From: Desulfobacteraceae bacterium
GTDB lineage: Bacteria > Desulfobacterota > Desulfobacteria > Desulfobacterales > UBA11574
Direction of reading: 5' to 3'
Length of the DNA: 8,195 nt
NCBI GenBank assembly: GCA_002868985.1
Contig: PKTV01000227.1
Coordinates: 1-8,195 of the forward strand
Below the pieces are notes generated by a model. It was given only the letters and a program-made list of their open reading frames with translations. It was not told the DNA's origin and searched no databases. Shown one piece after another: positions 1 through 6,100 of this stretch; within the stretch, counting starts at the first letter, position 1, and each line of letters opens with the position of its first letter. The position numbers were made by a program, and so were the translations under genes.

Positions 1-116
1 ATATGGAAGAGGCCAATCACCTTATCGAAACCGGCAAAAAGGCTTATGTCGCCAAAGACTTTCCCAATGCTACGGGAGACACACAGAAGCCACCGAAAAT
101 CTTCGGCAACAAATAA
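1..116 (+). CDS. 3' end of an unidentified CDS (last 37 codons)
   Basis: Reading frame 3 is open from the left edge to a TAA at 114-116 and encodes a hydrophilic tail (MEEANHLIETGKKAYVAKDF..., ending in PPKIFGNK). The ATG at 3-5 is more likely an internal methionine than a start: the frame is open to the edge and only two bases precede it. The composition (acidic helix, then a Pro/Gly/Lys-rich end) suits the C-terminus of a soluble protein, but I do not recognise the family. The corrinoid-activation gene downstream makes a C1 or corrinoid enzyme an attractive guess, but about 480 noncoding bases separate them, so this is weak inference. Confidence 0.6.
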   Translation, partial: MEEANHLIETGKKAYVAKDFPNATGDTQKPPKIFGNK

Positions 117-597
117 TTATCTATCATCTTATAGAACTGGCCTCCGCCTTCCTTTTTGAGCGGGGGTTAGATCTGTAAGGGTTCTGAACGGTCCTCCCCC
201 ACTGTTTGTAGCACCTTTTATGTTAGAATTTGTGCTAAATTTCTCTGTGAAAACAATAACCAAAAAAGGATCAAAGTGTAAAGGCATTATAGCATCTGGT
301 GCAGGTGGGCGATAAATTAGGATAGCACACATACGGATCTGGAGCAAAAGAATCATATGCTGTAATTGATAGAATAACCATAACATTTCAGCCCTTTGAA
401 AAGGTATCGTTTTCAAACAATCTGGTTTTAAACCACCTCATATTCGTACACAACGGAAATACATTCACAAACCCACTCAAGCTGTCAGATATTTTATTTT
501 TATCACCGTTGAGTGACAATTAAATGAAAATGGAAAATATGAAGGGAGCAACCTTTTTCGTTGAGATACAATGTGAAAAAGGAATAAGGTGATCCTT
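117..597. other. Long noncoding gap with three short inverted repeats
   Basis: No convincing gene was found; the open frames here lack family resemblance and ribosome sites. Three perfect inverted repeats are visible: TAGCAC (209-214) with GTGCTA (232-237), 17 bases apart; TGGTTT-T-AAACCA (423-435); and CACTCAA (474-480) with TTGAGTG (509-515), 28 bases apart. A weak stem at 141-147/160-166 follows the upstream stop but has no T-tract, so it is a poor terminator. A possible promoter for the downstream pair has GTGACA at 513-518, but no good -10 lies 16-18 bases later. The AGGTGAT ribosome site at 587-593 belongs to the gene starting at 598. Confidence 0.5.
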
Positions 598-1056
598 ATG
601 GAAATGGAACATACATTGAGAAGTTGCGAGTTTTTCGAGTTGCTGGAAACAGGCGAATTGTCTGAGATCTCGAACCTCGGTCAGATAATGACATATCAAG
701 ATGGAGAATATGTTTTTCGCCAAGGGGATTATGGAGAGCATATTTATATTATTGCCGAGGGACAGATATATCTGGAAAGAGCTGTGGATTTGGGTGCCCA
801 TAAAGGCAATGTCGTCATCGAAATCCTTGGAAAAGGCAGAGTCTTGGGGTGCTGGTCAACACTCTTGGATATGCCTCACATCCTCATGTCTTCCGCGGTT
901 TGTAAGCAACCGACGAAAATCGTTGCCATAAAAGGGGCTGAGTTAAGGCGGATAATGATCGGCAACGCAGAACTTGGATTTAATCTAATGGAAAGACTTT
1001 GTTTTTTACTTCGGGATAGAATACAGGCCGCATACGGGGCGATGGAGAAGATTTAA
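598..1056 (+). CDS. Cyclic-nucleotide-binding-domain protein without HTH (CRP-like sensor fold only)
   Basis: The 152-residue protein has the CRP/FNR beta-barrel pattern: an N-terminal helix (residues 6-25), DGEYVFRQGDYGEHIYIIAEG (roughly 35-55), a second glycine-rich strand set ending GKGRVLG (78-84), and a long C-terminal helix (about 126-150) like the CRP dimer helix. The chain stops after that helix, so the winged-helix DNA-binding domain of about 70 residues is missing. Only 54 bases precede the next gene, so none is hidden by a frameshift. In the phosphate-binding cassette the usual Gly-Glu is Gly-Cys (G84-C85), and the conserved Arg position reads Met/Ser (97-98), so normal cAMP binding is doubtful. 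The ATG at 598 is preferred over GTG at 589 because AGGTGAT (587-593), an exact anti-SD match, sits just upstream. It is probably co-transcribed with the RACo-like gene. A regulatory or partner role for that protein is inference. Confidence 0.85.
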   Translation: MEMEHTLRSCEFFELLETGELSEISNLGQIMTYQDGEYVFRQGDYGEHIYIIAEGQIYLERAVDLGAHKGNVVIEILGKGRVLGCWSTLLDMPHILMSSAVCKQPTKIVAIKGAELRRIMIGNAELGFNLMERLCFLLRDRIQAAYGAMEKI

Positions 1057-1110
1057 AATTCCCGGGTCTTATGTAACGCTTATGGTCATAAAAGGTGGGC
1101 TTCATAGGAA

Positions 1111-3057
1111 ATGAATAGACATAATATATTATTTTTACCTCACAATATAGAGATTACGGTTGAGCATGGAGAAAATCTAATTCGTGCCGCCATGGAAGCC
1201 GGGGTTCATATTAATGCATCCTGTGGTGGAGAAGGCGTTTGCGGGAAGTGCCGCGTTATTATCGAAGATGGAAATGTTGACGGCGGCATAACAGAAAAAT
1301 TAGATAAAAAAGACATTGAAAAAGGATACCGGCAGGCATGTCTGTCCGATGTTTTAAGTGATCTTGTGGTTCGCATTCCCATCGAATCGGAGGTTGATGC
1401 CGGCGTGCTCAACTTACAAAAAACGCCTCGAAACACGGCTCGAATCTGGGAAATGAATCTCGAAGAATTGAAGGACAAAGGCCTTTTCATGCCTCCGGTG
1501 GAGAAGAAATATCTCGAACTTCCAGAACCGACCGCTCAGGATAACCTTCCGGATGTAACAAGATTGATTTCTTTTTTAAAAGCAACACACGATGAACATC
1601 GTCTGGTGGTTCAACTTCCGGTGATTCGGAAAATTTCCGATATATTAAGACAGGACGATTTTAAAGTAACGGCCACGCTCGCCCGACCGGTGCAATCCGG
1701 AAGAAAGACGCATATCATAAATGTTCAGCCCGGGGATACCACCAAGCGGAATTATGCCATTGCCGTGGACATCGGCACAACAACCGTATACGCGCAGTTG
1801 GTTGATCTTGTAACTGGCGATGCCCTGGCTCAATTTGGCGACTACAACGGACAGATCAGCTATGGCGAAGATGTTATCAATAGAATTGTTTATGCGGGAA
1901 AATCGGGCGGCCTTGATAAGCTTCATGAAGTGGTCATTGCAACCATTAACAAATTAATCAAAAAAATAGTAAAAAAAGCACGGATCGATCGGGATGAAAT
2001 TTCCACGATTACGATGGCGGGAAATACAACAATGACGCAACTCATGCTGAAGGTAAATCCCAAGTACATCCGGCTTTCACCCTATGTGCCCGCCTCGACC
2101 CTCTATCCGCCCATCAAGGCCATCGATATAGGTCTTACCCTGGGAGATCATGTAACGGCCTTGGTGTATCCGGCGATTTCGAGCTATGTGGGAGGTGACA
2201 TCGTGGCTGGTGTCATGGGATCAGGAATGTATCGCACACAAGAACTGACGCTATTTATGGATATCGGAACCAATGCCGAAATTGTCATCGGAAATAAAGA
2301 TTGGCTGGCCTGTGCCTCCTGTTCCGCAGGTCCGGCATTTGAGGGAGGTGGGGTTAAATTTGGAATGCGGGCTGCCAAAGGAGCTATTGAGGATTTTTCC
2401 ATGGATCCTGTATCGTTTGAGCCGATGAATATCACCATCGGTAATGTCAGACCAAAAGGTATCTGCGGTTCCGGACTCATTATCATTGCAGCCACCATGT
2501 TTGAAATGGGTGTTATCGATAACCGGGGGAAATTCAATAGCGATCTCAATACATCTCGTATACGAGAAATCGACGGTATTTATGAGTATGTGCTTGCATG
2601 GAAGCATGAAACCCAGATCGACCGGGATATTGCGCTCACAGAACCTGATCTTGACAATCTCATCAGGGCAAAGGGGGCGATATACAGCGGTTGCATGACC
2701 CTTCTCGAGGAAGTGGGCCTAAAGATACAAGACATTGACCGCATTTATCTGGCAGGCGGGTTTGGCAGTTATGTGGATCTGGAAAAAGCGATGGTTATCG
2801 GACTTTTGCCGGAAATAGATCCGGATCGGATACGGTTTGTCGGCAATGGCTCTTTAATGGGTGCAAAGATGAGCTGTCTGACCAACCGTATTAGAAAGGA
2901 TGTTGTTGAGGTTACCAAGCGGATGACAAACTTCGAACTGTCAGAGACCCCGTCTTTTATGGACAATTATGTGGCGGCTCTGTTTCTGCCGCATACCGAC
3001 ATGGATCAGTTCCCCAAAATAAAGGCACGTCTTGATGCGCGAAGGGCTTTGCAGTAG
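1111..3057 (+). CDS. RACo/RamA-like corrinoid protein reductive activator (2Fe-2S ferredoxin + ASKHA ATPase, DUF4445)
   Basis: The family uses ATP hydrolysis and a 2Fe-2S centre to reduce the inactive Co(II) form of a corrinoid protein to Co(I), so that methyl transfer can resume; it is cytoplasmic. The 648 residues match RACo in length and layout. The N-terminal ferredoxin domain has cysteines C38, C44, C47 and C77 (CGGEGVCGKC, then a distal Cys). A linker and middle domain span about 95-210. The ASKHA ATPase follows, with DIGTTT (220-225), DIGTNAE (384-390), the ACASCSAGPAFEGGG loop (400-414), ICGSG (451-455) and the adenosine-site motif YLAGGFGSY (546-554). The C-terminal LFLPHTD (624-630) is also typical. 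The start is ATG 1111; AAAGGTGG at 1091-1098 is a somewhat distant ribosome site. It lies 54 bases after the CNBD-only gene, probably in one transcript. Whether the target is the Wood-Ljungdahl corrinoid iron-sulfur protein or a methyltransferase corrinoid protein cannot be told here. Confidence 0.93.
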   Translation: MNRHNILFLPHNIEITVEHGENLIRAAMEAGVHINASCGGEGVCGKCRVIIEDGNVDGGITEKLDKKDIEKGYRQACLSDVLSDLVVRIPIESEVDAGVLNLQKTPRNTARIWEMNLEELKDKGLFMPPVEKKYLELPEPTAQDNLPDVTRLISFLKATHDEHRLVVQLPVIRKISDILRQDDFKVTATLARPVQSGRKTHIINVQPGDTTKRNYAIAVDIGTTTVYAQLVDLVTGDALAQFGDYNGQISYGEDVINRIVYAGKSGGLDKLHEVVIATINKLIKKIVKKARIDRDEISTITMAGNTTMTQLMLKVNPKYIRLSPYVPASTLYPPIKAIDIGLTLGDHVTALVYPAISSYVGGDIVAGVMGSGMYRTQELTLFMDIGTNAEIVIGNKDWLACASCSAGPAFEGGGVKFGMRAAKGAIEDFSMDPVSFEPMNITIGNVRPKGICGSGLIIIAATMFEMGVIDNRGKFNSDLNTSRIREIDGIYEYVLAWKHETQIDRDIALTEPDLDNLIRAKGAIYSGCMTLLEEVGLKIQDIDRIYLAGGFGSYVDLEKAMVIGLLPEIDPDRIRFVGNGSLMGAKMSCLTNRIRKDVVEVTKRMTNFELSETPSFMDNYVAALFLPHTDMDQFPKIKARLDARRALQ

Positions 3058-3134
3058 GTTTAAAACAAGCCAGTAAGCCCAACCCTGTCCCTGCTTAATG
3101 GCACCATATAATCTACGACCTAATTCACACCAGA

Positions 3135-4085
3135 CTACCGATAAACCAGCTTCGGTGTTTCCATAATCACCTTGGTTTCCGGAGGCACCGATTTGGTAAT
3201 CCAAACATTTCCACCGATGACGGAACGCGCACCAATAACGGTATCGCCTCCCAGAATTGTTGCACCCGAATACACAATGACATCATCCTCAATGGTTGGA
3301 TGGCGTTTCTTACCCCTCAGTTGTTCTCCGGCATCTTTTGGAAGTGAAAGGGCGCCAAGGGTGACGCCTTGATAGATTCGAACATTTTTACCGATAAAGG
3401 TGGTTTCTCCGATCACCACGCCGGTTCCATGATCGATCACAAAACTTTCTCCGATATCGGCGCCGGGGTGAATATCGATGCCGGTTAAACTGTGAGCGTG
3501 TTCCGTCATGATTCGGGGCAGAAGCGGAACCTGAAGCTCGAAAAGCTTATGGGCCACCCGAAATACGGTCATGGCAAAGATCCCGGGATAGCTGAAAATA
3601 ATTTCATCATGGCTTTTGGCTGCGGGATCCCCTTCATATACAGCCCGAACATCGGTGCCCAGCGTTTTTCTGATGGATGGAATCGATTCCAAAAGAGCAA
3701 GGGCCATTTTTTGTCCTTGTTCATCACATTCGGTGCAAGGGAGATCGTATCTGAAACAATCGTGCCGAATGCTGTGGGCGATCTGAATTGAAAGCATGTC
3801 AAATAAAACAGAAACCGCTTGCCCCATGTAGTATTTCAGGTTGCCCGGATCGATTTTTTCCCGTGTAAAATATCCCGGAAAAAGGATTTCTCTCAATTTA
3901 TTTATGATATCCACCACGTATCCCTCAGAAGGAATCGGCTCGTAGTCGATATGGGTAAAACTCTCTTTGTCATAGCAGCTGTCGATAATGCTTTCGGCAA
4001 CATCGGGAAGTTGTTGTTTGAATCTGCTCAAAGATTCCGAATCGATTCGGCAGGAAGAATCAGATTTTTTAATAACCTTTTTCAT
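3135..4085 (-). CDS. cysE: Serine O-acetyltransferase, EpsC-type
   Basis: It transfers acetyl from acetyl-CoA to L-serine, giving O-acetylserine, the carbon skeleton for cysteine synthesis; cytoplasmic. The 316-residue protein has an all-helical N-terminal region (about 1-195) with the family signature DPAAKSHDEIIFSYPG (153-168). A left-handed parallel beta-helix follows (about 202-305), with hexapeptide repeats and the conserved IDIHPGADIG (203-212), IDHGTGVVIGET (217-228), GVTLGA (240-245) and KRHP (260-263). Histidines 206, 219 and 262 fall at the conserved positions. The long N-terminus marks the EpsC branch rather than the shorter E. coli CysE. The start ATG has GGAG (complement of 4094-4097) eight bases upstream. 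It converges with the RACo-like gene across 77 bases that hold no strong terminator. It shares a strand with pcm-yqaA but is 350 bases away and has its own promoter. Confidence 0.95.
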   Translation of the reverse strand: MKKVIKKSDSSCRIDSESLSRFKQQLPDVAESIIDSCYDKESFTHIDYEPIPSEGYVVDIINKLREILFPGYFTREKIDPGNLKYYMGQAVSVLFDMLSIQIAHSIRHDCFRYDLPCTECDEQGQKMALALLESIPSIRKTLGTDVRAVYEGDPAAKSHDEIIFSYPGIFAMTVFRVAHKLFELQVPLLPRIMTEHAHSLTGIDIHPGADIGESFVIDHGTGVVIGETTFIGKNVRIYQGVTLGALSLPKDAGEQLRGKKRHPTIEDDVIVYSGATILGGDTVIGARSVIGGNVWITKSVPPETKVIMETPKLVYR

Positions 4086-4127
4086 TGGTATGTCTCCAAA
4101 GTTTGGATATTCATTAACAATTTTAAT

Positions 4128-4157
4128 TTTTTACTACGATGTGGTATTAATTGTCAA
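4128..4157 (-). promoter_or_regulatory. Putative sigma-70 promoter of cysE
   Basis: On the - strand a perfect -35 TTGACA (complement of 4152-4157) runs into ATTAAT, as in the trp promoter. An 18-base spacer then leads to TAAAAA (complement of 4128-4133), which matches 4 of 6 -10 bases. Transcription would start about 40 bases before the cysE start codon. The -35 is strong and the -10 is weak. Confidence 0.5.
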
Positions 4158-4224
4158 TATAAAACAATCTGAACGCCCGGCTGAACTTTGTCTTTATGCG
4201 TCTGTTTTAATTTAAAAGAAAGGC

Positions 4225-4250
4225 GTGACAATATAATACATTATTGTAAC
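4225..4250. repeat. 26-bp inverted repeat: operator or weak terminator
   Basis: The arms GTGACAATA (4225-4233) and TATTGTAAC (4242-4250) are complementary at 8 of 9 positions around an 8-base spacer. T-rich runs follow on both strands (CTTTTATTTTTAA at 4254-4266 on +, CCTTTCTTTT on -). It could therefore be an AT-rich bidirectional terminator, for example for the pcm-yqaA transcript ending about 185 bases away. It could equally be the site of a dimeric regulator lying about 70 bases upstream of the cysE -35. Confidence 0.5.
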
Positions 4251-4300
4251 AAGGCTTTTATTTTTAATTCAGATTTTTATATGCTCGAGAGGAAACAATC

Positions 4301-4336
4301 ATGCGGTTACAATATCGCCAAAAGCGCAGATTGTGA
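4301..4336 (+). CDS. Possible 11-residue basic peptide ORF
   Basis: GAGAGGA (4287-4293) lies seven bases before an ATG that opens an 11-codon frame, MRLQYRQKRRL, closed by TGA at 4334-4336. Five of the eleven residues are Arg or Lys. The ribosome site is better than that of several real genes here, but nothing else supports translation and no promoter is evident. It may be a leader peptide, a remnant of a lost gene's start, or chance. Confidence 0.12.
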   Translation: MRLQYRQKRRL

Positions 4337-4435
4337 GAATCAAGGTTTTATCTATGATGATCATTTTCTGCTAACATCAGATGAAAACAGCATCATAAAA
4401 TGAATTTGCATATAAATACGGGTGCGAAACTCGAG

Positions 4436-5017
4436 TTATAATAGATATTTAATAATTAAAAATCCTGCTATTAAAAGCACCGTGAATGCCGTGGCAAGAA
4501 TGTTGAAATATTTATCAATAAAGGACTGAATGCCTGGGCCGAAAATGTAAATAAGTCCTCCCACAAGGAAAAAACGTGCGGATCGAGACAACAAGGATGC
4601 GACAACGAATACAGAAAAATTAATTTTAAAGGCACCGGCGGCAATCGTAAAGACTTTATAGGGTATCGGCGTAAATCCTGCTATTCCGACGGCCCATTCA
4701 TCGTATTTATTGTATAGCAATTCAATATATTCAACTTTTGGGGTGAGACCGTAAAAATCGACGATACGGGTACCGACTGAAGCCATAAATTGCCACCCGA
4801 TAAGATAACCGAAGCATCCTCCAAGAACGGATCCTGCGGAGCAAATCAATGCATATTTCAGTGATTTTTTGGGTATGGCAACAGCCAGTGCGATAAGGAG
4901 AATATCCGGAGGTATGGGAAAAAAAGAGGATTCGCTAAAGGCCAGCAAAAACAAAGCCCAGGATCCATAAGGTGTTTCCGCCCAGCGAAGAACCCAGTCA
5001 TATAAACGACGAAGCAT
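4436..5017 (-). CDS. YqaA/DedA-family (VTT domain) inner-membrane protein
   Basis: This 193-residue polytopic membrane protein belongs to the DedA/SNARE-associated (VTT) superfamily, YqaA branch. Hydrophobic segments lie at about 18-48, 55-80, 108-130, 133-160 and 172-192. The family's re-entrant signatures are present: ES-FFPIPPD (29-38) and GFTPIPYKVFTIAAG (114-128), followed by SRSARFF (144-150). DedA-superfamily proteins are linked to lipid carrier recycling and membrane homeostasis; the substrate of YqaA proteins is not settled and cannot be assigned here. The ATG lies three bases after the pcm stop, and its ribosome site (GGAG, complement of 5028-5031) lies inside pcm, so the two are one operon and probably translationally coupled. 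No strong terminator follows directly. Confidence 0.92.
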   Translation of the reverse strand: MLRRLYDWVLRWAETPYGSWALFLLAFSESSFFPIPPDILLIALAVAIPKKSLKYALICSAGSVLGGCFGYLIGWQFMASVGTRIVDFYGLTPKVEYIELLYNKYDEWAVGIAGFTPIPYKVFTIAAGAFKINFSVFVVASLLSRSARFFLVGGLIYIFGPGIQSFIDKYFNILATAFTVLLIAGFLIIKYLL

Positions 5018-5020
5018 TGA

Positions 5021-5677
5021 TTACGCTCTCCATCCATGTTCACACACAAGTTTGACAAATCTGCAGCCCCCTAAATTCGTCTTGTGGATTCCATGTTCAT
5101 CCTTGTAAAGTTTAATGAGCTCCTGGGAATACAGATCTCCCACGGGGATTACCATACGGCCTCCCACCGCAAGCTGACTGACAAGGGGTTTTGGAATGAC
5201 AGGTGAACCGGCTGTAACAATAATTCCGTCAAAGGGGCTTTCGTCCTCCCAGCCCGAAGTGCCGTCAGAATACTTGGTGACAATATTATGATAACGAAGT
5301 TTATCGAAAAGCTTGCGGGATTTAGTGTAGAGCGGGTAAATTTTTTCAATGGTATAAACGCGAAACACAATTTCAGCCAGAATTGCGGCCTGATATCCTG
5401 ATCCTGTTCCGATTTCAAGAATCCTGTCGTTTTTCCCGGGTTGCAGCGCCTGAGTCATCTCGGCGACGATATACGGCTGTGAGATGGTCTGCTGTTCTCC
5501 GATTGGGAGCGGAAAATCACCATAGGCCTGATCCCTTAGGGCATCACTAACAAAAAGGTGTCGAGGAACCTTGTGCATAGCTGCCAAGACCTTTGGGTCG
5601 GTGACGCCTCGAGCTTCAATCTGCCGTCTGACCATTTCTTGACGCTGGCGCTCGTATTTTATGGCGTTTTCATCCAA
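5021..5677 (-). CDS. pcm: Protein-L-isoaspartate O-methyltransferase
   Basis: It methylates isoaspartyl residues in damaged proteins using S-adenosylmethionine and so starts their repair; cytoplasmic. The 218-residue protein is close to the usual 205-220. It shows VPRHLFV (37-43), the substrate-site stretch LPIGEQQTISQPYIVAEMT (57-75), SAM motif I ILEIGTGSGYQ (86-96), the acidic end of strand 2 YTIEK (108-112), DGIIVTAG (150-157), GGRMVIPVG (172-180) and CRFVKLV (205-211). The start is read as TTG at 5675-5677: GAGG (complement of 5687-5690) lies nine bases upstream, and the residues from there (YERQRQEMVRRQIEARG) match the normal N-terminus. The nearest in-frame ATG, codon 15, has no ribosome site. 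It is first gene of the pair with yqaA. Confidence 0.95.
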   Translation of the reverse strand: MDENAIKYERQRQEMVRRQIEARGVTDPKVLAAMHKVPRHLFVSDALRDQAYGDFPLPIGEQQTISQPYIVAEMTQALQPGKNDRILEIGTGSGYQAAILAEIVFRVYTIEKIYPLYTKSRKLFDKLRYHNIVTKYSDGTSGWEDESPFDGIIVTAGSPVIPKPLVSQLAVGGRMVIPVGDLYSQELIKLYKDEHGIHKTNLGGCRFVKLVCEHGWRA

Positions 5678-6100
5678 AATATAAAGCCTCTATATTTATC
5701 CAGAACATTTATTGTAACATGGAAAATCAGGTCTTCTGGGTCAGAATTCTTTTCTATTACTAATGTTTGTCAGGTCTTTTTGAACTGATAGCTGCGTTGT
5801 GATACCAAAATGTCCTATCAAATCAGAGGAATTGCGTCAAGAATTTAGAGTCTGAAATCAAATATGAATAAAGCACTTGATTTTTTATTAAAATATTACA
5901 TAATCTATCACAACGTTTTTGGAAAGCGGTACAACATGTACAAAAAACCAGAAAGAATATATTCGGCACCCTCTATCCGGAGTTATCAAGTGAATTTCTC
6001 GCTGTTTGTCAAAACAAAACTTAAGATTTCGGTTCCACGGGGCAACGGAGTATCTTTACATGTTGAATAACTTCTGCATCGGATCGGACGAACCAACCCC
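5678..6100. other. Divergent intergenic region between pcm and the potassium channel gene
   Basis: About 420 AT-rich bases carry the pcm promoter at one end. A 9-base direct repeat, TCAGGTCTT, occurs at 5727-5735 and 5770-5778 (43 bases apart), upstream of that promoter. A 13-bp palindrome, GTACA-ACA-TGTAC, lies at 5929-5941. A 68-codon + strand frame (5864-6070) is in phase with the channel gene but ends in TAA 30 bases before its ATG. It has no ribosome site and is not taken as a gene. No clear channel promoter was found. Confidence 0.45.
5711..5719 (-). promoter_or_regulatory. Extended -10 promoter of pcm-yqaA
   Basis: On the - strand TGTTACAAT combines a TGn extension with a -10 (TACAAT) matching 5 of 6 consensus bases. 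It sits about 35 bases before the pcm start codon, giving a leader of roughly 25-30 bases. No good -35 lies at 17 bases, as is usual for extended -10 promoters. Confidence 0.45.

Larger units (their letters stand above)
4086..4435. other. AT-rich intergenic region between yqaA and cysE
   Basis: Apart from the cysE ribosome site and promoter at its left end, this gap holds one clear inverted repeat (4225-4250). It also has a well-placed ribosome site, GAGAGGA (4287-4293), leading to a tiny open frame. I see no protein gene of credible length. A 71-codon + strand frame starting at 4188 has no ribosome site and no recognisable composition, and was rejected. Confidence 0.5.

Noticed and set aside
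141..166. Terminator after the first gene
   Set aside because: The seven-pair stem includes a G-T pair, has a 12-base loop and no T-tract follows.
129..416. 95-codon - strand open frame
   Set aside because: No ribosome site, no recognisable domain, and low-complexity composition; it lies in a gap between + strand genes.
1057..1110. Possible frameshifted HTH remnant after the CNBD gene
   Set aside because: Only 54 bases separate the genes, too few for a winged helix, and none of the frames looks like an HTH.
3058..3134. Bidirectional terminator between the convergent RACo-like and cysE genes
   Set aside because: No stem longer than a few pairs and no T-tract could be found.
4188..4403. 71-codon + strand frame between yqaA and cysE
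   Set aside because: No ribosome site and no recognisable family; the region behaves as AT-rich spacer.
5864..6070. 68-codon + strand frame in phase with the channel gene, considered as an N-terminal extension split by a stop
   Set aside because: The channel is complete from its own ATG with the normal two-helix layout, and the upstream residues show no membrane or channel similarity.
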